From the NCBI GenBank assembly GCA_964463485.1, contig CAYXDO010000228.1, forward strand, positions 1-14,485: a DNA stretch of 14,485 nucleotides, in the 5' to 3' direction. The DNA is from CAYXDO01 sp964463485 (lineage in GTDB: Bacteria; Myxococcota; Kuafuiibacteriia; Kuafuiibacteriales; Kuafuiibacteriaceae). The notes beneath the pieces were generated by a model that did no database searches, was not told the DNA's origin, and saw only the letters and a program-made list of their open reading frames with translations. Shown in pieces: positions 1 through 6,886 of this stretch (position 1 is the first letter of the stretch; each line of letters opens with the position of its first letter). The position numbers were made by a program, and so were the translations under genes.

Positions 1-117
1 CGGCTCCCGATACCGACCGAGCTCCGACCCCTGGATACCGAAAAGCTACAACTCGTTGGCGGTCGTCCCCGAACGTCGGCCCACGTGGTCTACATGTTCC
101 TGGTCGGACTCGAGTGA
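1..117 (+). CDS. 3' end of an unidentified protein (partial)
   Basis: Frame 1 is open from the first base of the window to a TGA at 115-117, giving 38 codons. Third positions are about 70% G or C, which fits coding sequence here, and no downstream ORF competes for the stretch. The peptide ends in a hydrophobic run (AHVVYMFLVGLE). Nothing in so short a tail identifies a family. The alternative is non-coding DNA that is open by chance in a GC-rich genome, so the call rests on frame openness and codon bias only. The stop lies just before the inverted-repeat element that begins near 125. Confidence 0.4.
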   Translation, partial: RLPIPTELRPLDTEKLQLVGGRPRTSAHVVYMFLVGLE

Positions 118-432
118 CGCTCGCGTACTGAGTACACGTATTCGGAAGTTCGTGAGTTCGTGACCATGCTGAAACCAGAGGACACAGATAGAAGCCACGG
201 AGGACACAGAGGGAAGCCACGTGGACACAGAGGATTGCTCGTTCCTCATTCCATCTGTGGGCTCTGTGGGCTTCGGCTCTGTGGTCTCTGTGGTTTTTCC
301 GGTGGTCACGAATTTGCGGGCACCTGTACTGAGTGCTCGGACTCCTCGTTGCGGCGAGCGCGGCGATTGCGGCGAACCTTCGCTTGCCATTCCACGGCGG
401 TCGCGCGAGCTTCGCGCCGAGAGACGGAGACT
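118..432. other. Non-coding interval between the partial gene and the first lipoprotein gene
   Basis: This stretch of about 315 bases carries the inverted repeat and no credible gene. An open frame runs through it in phase with the downstream lipoprotein from a GTG at 160. Its translation simply reads the CACAGAGG units (repeated HRG and CGLCGL residues) and would bury the lipoprotein signal peptide about 90 residues into the protein, so it is treated as spurious. The 3' part (337-432) has no recognisable promoter or terminator. Confidence 0.6.
125..336. repeat. Imperfect long inverted repeat (hairpin element) of CACAGAGG units
   Basis: The left arm (about 125-238) and right arm (about 250-336) are imperfect reverse complements around a short loop near 235-250. 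Exact matches include TTCGTGACCA at 157-166 against its complement at 303-312, and ACTGAGTACA-like ends at 128-136 and 325-333. The left arm holds two tandem units of about 22 bases, each beginning GAAGCCAC and ending GACACAGAGG (191-212 and 213-234). The right arm holds several CTCTGTGG units (255-294). No ORF here has convincing coding character. It looks like a non-autonomous, MITE-like or REP-like intergenic hairpin. Similar CACAGAGG-type hairpins are familiar to me from environmental bacterial genomes, but that is recollection and was not checked. Confidence 0.75.
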
Positions 433-1830
433 TTGATTCGTCGATTGCAGACTCTGGCGACCGTGCTGGCCCTGAATGTGGGCTGCCGCCAAACCATCGA
501 GATCCCTTTGCCCGCTCAGGCCACCGGAACTCTCCTCGTGGCCATCGAGTCCCGCGACCAGCTCGAAGGGGCCGTCGTCATCGTTCCTGGGCGCGAAGAG
601 TTTCTGAGTGATCTCGCCGACGAGGTGGATGAAGACGTTTGGCGAAAGATCTCGGTCCTGGTTTTCGCGGAGGGTTCGGGCCTGCCTGCAGGGCCAGTCG
701 TGGCGCCTGTGCAAGCTCTCGCTTCTCCACTGCCGAGACCCATCGATCTCTTCGAAGCGATCGTCGAAGGCCCGGAAGCGCCCGGGTGGGTCCGCGCCGA
801 ATCACCGAGTGATCGAGTCACTCAGCTGCGGGTGGAGCTCGCGGTTCCTCCGGCCTGCGATCGCTTGAGCAACGCGGAAGTGCGCAGAGTATCCCTCGGC
901 ACGGACGGGGTCGTTTCGAGCTTGGTCGCCGTCGACGCGCGGCGGGCGATCGCGAGAATCAATCCCCGATCCGAGCGGCCATCTCAGTTGACCAAGGCGC
1001 TCATGGTGATCACCGCCACGAGCGCTCGGGAGTGGAAGATCGTCTTTCCCGGCGAGCACGCCTGCTCGGGCGTCCCCAAATCCAGACCCGATCGAGTCAA
1101 CGCCATTCTCCCCGTCGGCGACGAGGTCTGGCTCGCCGTGGCGTGGTGCTCGAGGGCCACCAACGAAGTCTATCGGGCCTCGCTCGCGACGGGAGTCTCG
1201 GAGTCGGTGCCGAGCCCGCCCGAGAGTTGGATTCGATGGCTCGCCGTCGACGATCGCGGCACCGTCTTTGGTCTAACCGATCAGCGCCAGCTCTATCGCT
1301 TTGGCATCGGCGGCGCGGAAGAGTTGGGAGTCGTACCCAACCTCGGAGACGCCCTGGGGTCCGGCGGCGCGTTGGTCGCCGTGGGCTCGGAGCAGCTCGT
1401 GGGCATCACGCCCAACGGACAGACGGCATTTCGGTTCGCGGACGGCCAGATCCGCACGCTCGAGTGGGACGCTGCGCGCCTCGGGCCCGGAATCGAGTTG
1501 ATTCGGACTCGCTTGGGCGAAGTCGTGGGTCTGTCGAATTCTACCGTTGCGGTGCTCGATGGGTCCCGATTCATCGTGAAAGGGGAGCCCCGAGCAACTC
1601 AGTCGGCGGAGACGATCACCCCCTATCTCGATGGGTTCGTGTACTCCGGCGTTTTTGGGTTCATCCAGGAGTGGCAGCCCGAGCCCGGATACTGTGCGAC
1701 GATCGCCGGCACCCTCGGCCTTCGGGTCGCCCGAGCAGCGGTGGTGCTCGGCGAGAGCATCGTGTTTGGCGGGGACCCGCTCCAAGAGAATCAAGGCTTA
1801 CCGACCGAGCTCGTCGTGCTCGTACCCTGA
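433..1830 (+). CDS. Hypothetical lipoprotein, possibly beta-propeller-like
   Basis: From a TTG at 433 this gives 465 residues beginning with a lipoprotein-type signal: two arginines, a hydrophobic stretch (LQTLATVLALNVG) and Cys18 as the likely lipidated residue. The start was chosen because it places the signal at the N-terminus. A GGAGA at 426-430 is a close-set ribosome site, and TTG at 445 is an alternative. The mature part begins with an Ig-like or beta-rich region (about 20-160). It continues with repeated short strands containing WLAVDDRGTVFGLT, LVGITPNGQTAFRF and similar stretches, the style of a beta-propeller or sensor-like repeat protein. Four further Cys are spread along it. I do not recognise a named family. 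It likely sits in the outer or inner membrane facing the periplasm. It ends 14 bases from the convergent hydrolase gene. Confidence 0.75.
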   Translation: MIRRLQTLATVLALNVGCRQTIEIPLPAQATGTLLVAIESRDQLEGAVVIVPGREEFLSDLADEVDEDVWRKISVLVFAEGSGLPAGPVVAPVQALASPLPRPIDLFEAIVEGPEAPGWVRAESPSDRVTQLRVELAVPPACDRLSNAEVRRVSLGTDGVVSSLVAVDARRAIARINPRSERPSQLTKALMVITATSAREWKIVFPGEHACSGVPKSRPDRVNAILPVGDEVWLAVAWCSRATNEVYRASLATGVSESVPSPPESWIRWLAVDDRGTVFGLTDQRQLYRFGIGGAEELGVVPNLGDALGSGGALVAVGSEQLVGITPNGQTAFRFADGQIRTLEWDAARLGPGIELIRTRLGEVVGLSNSTVAVLDGSRFIVKGEPRATQSAETITPYLDGFVYSGVFGFIQEWQPEPGYCATIAGTLGLRVARAAVVLGESIVFGGDPLQENQGLPTELVVLVP

Positions 1831-1840
1831 CGTACCCTGA
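1821..1840. repeat. 10-bp tandem duplication at a stop codon
   Basis: CGTACCCTGA occurs twice in direct succession (1821-1830 and 1831-1840), followed by a further CGT. The first copy contains the TGA stop of the lipoprotein gene. The second lies in the 14-base gap before the end of the convergent hydrolase gene. It is probably a replication-slippage product and does not change either protein. Confidence 0.85.
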
Positions 1841-1844
1841 CGTC

Positions 1845-3797
1845 TCAGCCCGGGTCGCAGGCTCCGTCACAGGGTTGAGTGATGACCCCGGACTCCAAAA
1901 ACGCGCGGATTTGTTCCTTTGCCGCCGGTTGTTGGAGCACCGCGTCGTGGACGTCGTTGCCCGGCCTCGTGGGATCGGGATCCAGGTCGAATTTCGGGTC
2001 GATGCCGAAGTCGAAGATGGTCAGTCCCGATCCCTCGAAGGGTGGGGACTTCGTACTCAACCCGTACACTGGTCGGGGGCTGGGTTCCACGAGCGGTATT
2101 CGCAGCGCGTTGGCGTGGAAGAAAGCTCCGACCATCGGGACTTGGGCATCACCCAGACCGGTCTGCATGAGGATTCGTCGCGGGATATTTCCTTCGAGGG
2201 GAGAGTCTTCCACGCGGGGCGCCCAGAAGGCCGGATCGACCCGATCGAAGACCTCCGGCGCCACGGCGACGTACTTCTGCTGGTCCAGCGGGTCTGGAAG
2301 CGACGTGGAGAGAAACTCGACCAGCGAGGCAAATGGGCGCGCCCGAAACATGAGTTGCCCCAGGCCGCCTCCTCCGGAATTCAGGACGAAGCGGGGAACG
2401 GTGGGGCTCAGGGCAGCGAGGGTCCCTCCGAGGATGTGCCCGGCGCTCGCGCCCACATAAGTGAGTCGATCGGGGTCATAGATGGGTGAGTCTGCCGCGG
2501 ACGAAGTCCGCGAGAGGGCAGGGTGCCGTGCGAGGGGTCCCGGGACCGCGGCGGCGAGCACCAGCCAATTCGCCATGGCCTGTTCGAGGCGATCCACGAG
2601 CGAAAACAGCGTCGACGGGTGGGCCACGAGCGCATCGACTACGACAAAGACGTCGTCTTTCGAAAATCCCCACCAGTCGATGGAGAAATTGACCAACCCG
2701 AGGTCGTTCGAGAGGGTTCGGATGCGATCGGCGTCGACGTCGATTCTCAGTCCGAAGAAGCCGTGACCATACAAGACCGCGCGACCGACGCCTTCGCGCC
2801 GGAGGGAGGCGGGGATTTGAGCCCGAAAAGGCACGTCGACCTCGCCCGACAACACCGGCAAGCCATTCGTGTCCCGAACCATGCGGCCTTCGGGTGAGTC
2901 GGAGTCCAAGAAGAGGGGCGCGCGGAAAGTACCCTCGAGGACGCGGAGGACTGGGCCGTCATCGAAATGAGTCACGTGATTGATACTCACCACCGGAGGG
3001 TGTTCGGTGAGCCACGCCAGAGTTGCCGCTCGAATGGTCAACAGGTCAGTCTCCTGGCGGGCCCGACTCTGGGTGGTGAAATCGAACGCGAGCGCCAGAT
3101 CTTGCCGGGCCACTCCGGCCGCTTCCACGACCGGAAACACGTCCGACTCGTACCGATCGAAGAGGTCGTCGAGGTCACTCGAGGGATCGGCATCTCGGAG
3201 GCGCCTGAAGCCCTCGGGCGTCTCGATCGGGGAGCCGTCTTCGGCCGAAATCGTTCGAACTGCAACGACATAGCGAGTGCGTTCGGCGAGCGGCCCGAGA
3301 GGGTGAATCACGACCGCCCGTCGCTCATCGGTATCGGCGCGAGGGTCGAGGTCCACGAAGTGGGCGAGGCGCTCGCCGGTCGAGGTGTTGATCAGCAAGG
3401 TCGACGAAGTCGGACTCATCGAGAGCGCTGGATCGTCGAGGAACTGGACGAGGGATGTGCGTTTAGGTGGCTTCGGCAGTCGCAAGACGATGATGGCGTT
3501 GGTGGAGTAGCCGTCGCTCGCGAAGTCGTCGTGGAGGTCGGCGCTCTTCTGCTCGAGCGTGAGCATCTTGGCAGCCCCTGTGAGCTCGACGCGACGGCCC
3601 GAAGGCATGGTCGGGTCGGCGACCAGGAAAGCGTCGGACGGGTACGGGAGCATACAGTCCGCGCCGGCCAACAGCGGCTGGCAGCCGTCGGGCAGCTCGA
3701 GCGGTTCTGGGCCGGCGCAGGCGAACGCGAGCGCGAGGAGCGCGGCGTGGGCGTGAGCCCGACTCTCCGCGCCGCATCGGACGGGGGTGCGAGGCAT
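1845..3797 (-). CDS. Alpha/beta-hydrolase (lipase/esterase-like) lipoprotein
   Basis: The protein has 650 residues from the ATG at 3797 and is a predicted exported lipoprotein. Its signal peptide ends AALLALAFAC, with Cys27 as the lipid-attachment candidate. The frame is open further upstream to 3908, but that extension would displace the signal peptide. The N-terminal 250 residues contain the PYPSDAFLVADPTMPSGRR and LAERTRYVVAVRTI stretches typical of the Ig-like N-terminal domain of bacterial virulence-factor-type lipases. The C-terminal half is an alpha/beta hydrolase: oxyanion-hole-type YGHGFFG (343-349), nucleophile elbow GASAG with Ser451, GLGDAQVP with Asp550, and NDVH with His617. A paired-Cys tail (CDGACDPG) may form a disulfide. 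It likely hydrolyses an ester at the cell surface or in the periplasm; the substrate is unknown. No strong ribosome site is visible. Hydrolase fold 0.85, precise family about 0.6. Confidence 0.82.
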   Translation of the reverse strand: MPRTPVRCGAESRAHAHAALLALAFACAGPEPLELPDGCQPLLAGADCMLPYPSDAFLVADPTMPSGRRVELTGAAKMLTLEQKSADLHDDFASDGYSTNAIIVLRLPKPPKRTSLVQFLDDPALSMSPTSSTLLINTSTGERLAHFVDLDPRADTDERRAVVIHPLGPLAERTRYVVAVRTISAEDGSPIETPEGFRRLRDADPSSDLDDLFDRYESDVFPVVEAAGVARQDLALAFDFTTQSRARQETDLLTIRAATLAWLTEHPPVVSINHVTHFDDGPVLRVLEGTFRAPLFLDSDSPEGRMVRDTNGLPVLSGEVDVPFRAQIPASLRREGVGRAVLYGHGFFGLRIDVDADRIRTLSNDLGLVNFSIDWWGFSKDDVFVVVDALVAHPSTLFSLVDRLEQAMANWLVLAAAVPGPLARHPALSRTSSAADSPIYDPDRLTYVGASAGHILGGTLAALSPTVPRFVLNSGGGGLGQLMFRARPFASLVEFLSTSLPDPLDQQKYVAVAPEVFDRVDPAFWAPRVEDSPLEGNIPRRILMQTGLGDAQVPMVGAFFHANALRIPLVEPSPRPVYGLSTKSPPFEGSGLTIFDFGIDPKFDLDPDPTRPGNDVHDAVLQQPAAKEQIRAFLESGVITQPCDGACDPG

Positions 3798-4005
3798 CGG
3801 CGCATCTTCGCACGCTTTGGAGATCTGGGTCCCGGTCCGTCCCGGGACCGGACCGGACGCGACGTCGTATGCCATCCAACGATCGGGTCCGTCGCCAAGG
3901 TGCGACACGTCGGCACATGATCGTTTGCTTTCAAAGCCTTATGGTTTGAGTTCGAAGCTTCTCGAATTCGTGTCGGCGCCTCTTGACCGTCGGACGGTGG
4001 ATCGT
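3798..4005. other. Divergent intergenic region between the hydrolase and 3D-domain genes
   Basis: About 200 bases separate the two divergent starts, so promoters for both must lie here. A patch at about 3918-3970 is clearly more A/T-rich than its surroundings and contains TTCGAA and GAATTC tracts. I could not fit a confident -35/-10 pair on either strand. A frame running through it is an N-terminal extension of the hydrolase frame or a shadow frame, not a gene. Confidence 0.5.
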
Positions 4006-4021
4006 GTGAAGCTGGCCCGCC

Positions 4022-4807
4022 TTGCTCGCAACCCTGCTCACGCTCGCGGTCGTTGGTGCTCCACCGGAGCGGCTGGCTTTGCGGCTCGCCGAGCCGACGT
4101 ATGATTCCAACTCGTCGGCGGCCGGGCGTTTTGCGTTGGAGGCGCCGAGCGACGCCTCGATTCGAAAGGGAGCTTCGTTCGTCGGTACGTACTACTTGGT
4201 GAGCACGGCGCACCCCGACCCGGATGGCCACCATCTGAAGGATCGACGTGGCGCGCCGCTCGGGGCGCGGCTTTCGGACCGCGATTTTTGCGACGCGGCC
4301 ATGCAGGGGACGGTGCGCGTTTCCTCCGGAAGGGCTCGGGGCTTTCAATTCTTTGGCTTCGCGGGGACGGCAACCACCTCGCAGGTCGATTGCACGAGGT
4401 TCTATCCGCACCATCCGACCTTGGGTCGCGCTCGCTTTCGCGCGGTGTCGAGCCCACGCGCGAGCTCTTCCGCCGCGGTTCCCTATCGAACGATCGCGGT
4501 CGACCCCGCCGTGATTCCGCTCGGAAGCGCGGTCTACGTTCCTCAAGCTCGAGGTGTGATGATCCCGGTGCGAAACGGCGTCATTCGCCACGACGGTTGG
4601 TTCGTCGCCTCCGACGTGGGCGGAGGCGTGCGGGGTCACACGATTGACTTCTTCGTGGGCACGACGCGGACGAGCCCGTTCGCCTTTGCGAAGGGCCGCA
4701 GGGGGGATCGGTTCGTTGCTTACGTGGTGGAGGACGCGTCGATCGCGCGGGCGCTCGCGAAACAGAGATCGATCGAGGCTTCTCTGGCCCTGCTCGCGCA
4801 GCACTGA
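4022..4807 (+). CDS. 3D (Asp-Asp-Asp) domain protein, MltA-like cell-wall enzyme
   Basis: The open frame from TTG at 4022 gives 261 residues. The C-terminal part carries the 3D-domain signature: IAVDPAVIPLGSAVYVP with Asp161, ASDVGGG with Asp198, and GHTIDFFVG with Asp209. This is the double-psi beta-barrel fold shared with the catalytic part of MltA lytic transglycosylases and with spore and Rpf-like cell-wall proteins, so peptidoglycan cleavage in the periplasm is the likely role. The central region has two Cys (90 and 124) that could form a disulfide. The N-terminus is hydrophobic (LLATLLTLAVVGA) but lacks the usual basic residues. A GTG at 4006 encodes MKLAR in another frame just before it, suggesting a one-base frameshift at about 4016-4021 and a true start at 4006. 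GGTGGA at 3996-4001 is a plausible ribosome site for that GTG. The gene diverges from the hydrolase gene and is followed at 55 bases by a lipoprotein gene. Confidence 0.8.
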   Translation: MLATLLTLAVVGAPPERLALRLAEPTYDSNSSAAGRFALEAPSDASIRKGASFVGTYYLVSTAHPDPDGHHLKDRRGAPLGARLSDRDFCDAAMQGTVRVSSGRARGFQFFGFAGTATTSQVDCTRFYPHHPTLGRARFRAVSSPRASSSAAVPYRTIAVDPAVIPLGSAVYVPQARGVMIPVRNGVIRHDGWFVASDVGGGVRGHTIDFFVGTTRTSPFAFAKGRRGDRFVAYVVEDASIARALAKQRSIEASLALLAQH

Positions 4808-4817
4808 GGGCTGCGCG
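4795..4817. terminator. Strong hairpin spanning the stop codon of the 3D-domain gene
   Basis: CGCGCAGC (4795-4802) pairs perfectly with GCTGCGCG (4810-4817) around a 7-base loop that holds the TGA stop (4805-4807). On the plus strand the stem is followed by six A residues (4822-4827) and not T residues, so it lacks the U-tract of a classical intrinsic terminator. It may instead protect or pause the mRNA end between this gene and the next. Confidence 0.45.
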
Positions 4818-4862
4818 CCTGAAAAAACTGTCCTGACGGATCCGATCGAGTAGCCTTGGTGT

Positions 4863-5798
4863 ATGCGCCAGGTTTCGATTCTTGGCCTCGCCCTTTGGAC
4901 GAGCGCCTGCGCCACTTCAGGCGCCTTGTCCGATCCCGACAGTGATCCGGAGCTTCGGGAAGATCGAGCTGCCCGAATGAAGTCCGACGCGAGCCACGTT
5001 CAAGACCCTCCGGAAATTGCGCCCACCGTAGTTCCGCCTTCGCAGACGCTCGCGCCACCCGACGTGCTGGCCGGACAGCTCGAGGACCAGCGCGCTTGTA
5101 TGAATCAGGTGAACGCGATCGACGAGTCCTATCAAGATCGCCAGGCGGCCTGGAAGCTCCTGTTCGCCTGCGTCGAGAAGGGCAAGGTCACGAGCTTCGA
5201 CATCCTGTTCGAAGATCGATGGCGGCCCTTCTTGGTGAAGCTCGATGCGACGAGCCAGGCGAAGGTGGCGTCGCGGCTGATCGCGAGCCGCGGTGGCAAG
5301 GTCGCAGGCGACATCCCGCTCGCGCAAAAGCAGGGCATCAAACTCTTCGGGCTCGCCGAGGTGATCGAGCAGCCTTCGATGCACAAGGGTTCGCTCGTCC
5401 TCGTCCGAGCCGCGGTCACAGACCAGAGCGAGCAAGGTGCGGGCGTGGCGTTCGAGCTCGACGAAACCACCGACCGGGCGATCGATTATTACGAGTCGAG
5501 CTACGACAGCACCGGCCAGGGCGTCGATCGACTCGGCCGCAAGTTGGCCCAAGATCGCTACGGCCGCAAGTACGCGCGGGCTCGCTCCAATTCAGTGACG
5601 ATGCCCACCGGCAGAACGCTCACTGCGAAAGCGCCCACGCCCATTCGAGGCATCGAGGTCGAGGGGGAGTATCTGTTCCTCGTTCGCTTCGAAAAGCGCC
5701 GGCCGCCCGAAGACGATCTCGATGATTCGCAGCACGCCGTCGTCACGGTCCTCGGCGCGTTCAAGCCCTCGGTCGACGCGTTGCCGTTGGGCCGCTGA
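4863..5798 (+). CDS. Hypothetical lipoprotein with a possible OB-fold-like region
   Basis: The protein has 311 residues. It starts with a short lipoprotein signal peptide (MRQVSILGLALWTSAC), with Cys16 as the lipidated residue. Residues 20-75 are polar and Pro/Asp-rich, a likely flexible tether. A helical segment follows (about 75-145), then a beta-rich half. There, residues 160-186 (IKLFGLAEVIEQP...GSLVLVRAAVTD) and 265-300 (EVEGEYLFLVRFEKR...HAVVTVLGAFK) look like strands of an OB-fold-type barrel; this is structural inference from the hydrophobic pattern. Cys79 and Cys103 could pair. I recognise no named family. It lies 55 bases after the 3D-domain gene on the same strand and could share its transcript, consistent with an envelope role. 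It ends 8 bases from the convergent fabH gene. No strong ribosome site precedes the ATG. Confidence 0.8.
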   Translation: MRQVSILGLALWTSACATSGALSDPDSDPELREDRAARMKSDASHVQDPPEIAPTVVPPSQTLAPPDVLAGQLEDQRACMNQVNAIDESYQDRQAAWKLLFACVEKGKVTSFDILFEDRWRPFLVKLDATSQAKVASRLIASRGGKVAGDIPLAQKQGIKLFGLAEVIEQPSMHKGSLVLVRAAVTDQSEQGAGVAFELDETTDRAIDYYESSYDSTGQGVDRLGRKLAQDRYGRKYARARSNSVTMPTGRTLTAKAPTPIRGIEVEGEYLFLVRFEKRRPPEDDLDDSQHAVVTVLGAFKPSVDALPLGR

Positions 5799-5806
5799 GC
5801 GCCGCG

Positions 5807-6796
5807 CTACATCCGAATCACGGCGCTGCCCCACGTGAACCCGGCGCCGAACGCCGCGCACGCGAGCAGTTTGCCTTTTTCGAGCCGGCCGGCCCGTTTG
5901 CACTCGTCGATCGCGATCGGAATCGAGGCCGCCGTCGTGTTGCCGTAGCGATCGATGTTGTTGAAGACCTTCTCGTCGGGGAGGCCGAGCGTCTTTTGGA
6001 CGGACTCCGAGATCCGCAGGTTGGCCTGGTGCGGGATGAACAGATCGATGTCTTCGACCCGCAGCTCGGCCTTCGCCAGAGACTTCAACAACGTCTCGGG
6101 GAAGCGTCGCACCGCGTGTTTGAACACTTCGCGTCCGTTCATGCGCGGGAAGTGGCGCCCTTCTTCGAAGTGCTGCGGAGTCAACCGAGGCACGTACCGA
6201 GACGCGGGGATCTCGAGCCAGAGGTCCTTCGCGTAACGGCCGTCCGCTCCCACGTCCGTCGCGAGGATGCCGCTCTCGTCGTCGCTCGGGCCGTAGAGGA
6301 TCGCGCCGGCGCCGTCCCCGAAGATCACCGCGACGTCGCGGCCGCGCGTGCTCACGTCGAGACCCGTCGAGTGAATCTCGGCGCCGATCAACAGCACGTG
6401 GCGATACAGGCCCGCTCTGATCCACGCGTCGGCCACCTGGGTGCCGTAGGCGAACGCGCTGCACTGATTGCGAATGTCGAGCGCCGGCGTGCCCGGAATG
6501 CCCAGCAGCTCGGTCATCAGGCAACCCGATCCAGGGAAGTTGTAGTCGGGGGACAGCGTGCCGAAGATGATCGCGTCGACGTCTTTGGGCTCGACGCTGG
6601 CCATCTCGAGCGCAGCCAAAGACGCGGGCTTGGCGAGGTCCGAAGCTCCGCATTCCTCGGATATCCAGCGTCGTTCACGAATGCCGGTGCGCTGACGGAT
6701 CCACTCGTCCGTGGTGTCCATCTGCTGCTCGAGCTCGGCGTTCGTCACGACGCGATCCGGGACTTTGTGCCCGGTGCCCAGTATCTTGGCTCTCAT
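5807..6796 (-). CDS. fabH: Beta-ketoacyl-ACP synthase III (FabH family)
   Basis: This 329-residue protein has the usual FabH length and the full catalytic set: Cys112 in RNQCSAFAYG, His256 in PHQANLRI, and Asn286 in NIDRYGNTTAASIP. The N-terminal LGTGHKVPDRVVTNAEL, DEWIRQRTGIRERRW and C-terminal AAFGAGFTWGS are family hallmarks. The enzyme condenses an acyl-CoA primer with malonyl-ACP to start fatty-acid synthesis. The active-site surround (NQC instead of AAC as in E. coli) suggests a paralogue whose primer cannot be read from sequence. No plsX, fabD, fabG or acpP lies beside it, so this is not the standard fab cluster. It is downstream of the GT21 gene on the same strand with a 90-base gap, so co-transcription is possible. 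The start is the ATG at 6796; the ribosome site is weak. Confidence 0.95.
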   Translation of the reverse strand: MRAKILGTGHKVPDRVVTNAELEQQMDTTDEWIRQRTGIRERRWISEECGASDLAKPASLAALEMASVEPKDVDAIIFGTLSPDYNFPGSGCLMTELLGIPGTPALDIRNQCSAFAYGTQVADAWIRAGLYRHVLLIGAEIHSTGLDVSTRGRDVAVIFGDGAGAILYGPSDDESGILATDVGADGRYAKDLWLEIPASRYVPRLTPQHFEEGRHFPRMNGREVFKHAVRRFPETLLKSLAKAELRVEDIDLFIPHQANLRISESVQKTLGLPDEKVFNNIDRYGNTTAASIPIAIDECKRAGRLEKGKLLACAAFGAGFTWGSAVIRM

Positions 6797-6886
6797 CGTC
6801 TATCGGCGGTAACCGCAGGAACCGGAAAACGCAATGCTGCGCCTGACCGTCGAGCTCCCGTGCCGAGCGGTCATGACGAGCGATTT

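Noticed and set aside
191..294. Possible CRISPR array from repeated CACAGAGG units
   Set aside because: The units are adjacent or overlapping and inverted between arms, with no uniform spacers and no cas genes nearby.
160..432. N-terminal extension of the first lipoprotein, starting at GTG 160
   Set aside because: It is a translation of the inverted-repeat element and would place the lipoprotein signal peptide about 90 residues inside the protein.
11..1812. 14-base match TACCGACCGAGCTC at 11-24 and 1799-1812, near the ends of two successive plus-strand genes
   Set aside because: The similarity does not extend beyond the 14 bases and the two genes show no wider resemblance there; chance is sufficient.
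2967..3920. Long plus-strand open frame opposite the hydrolase gene
   Set aside because: It is a mirror frame of a GC-rich gene with recognisable lipase motifs on the other strand. Its product is rich in Arg, Gly and Val without domains.
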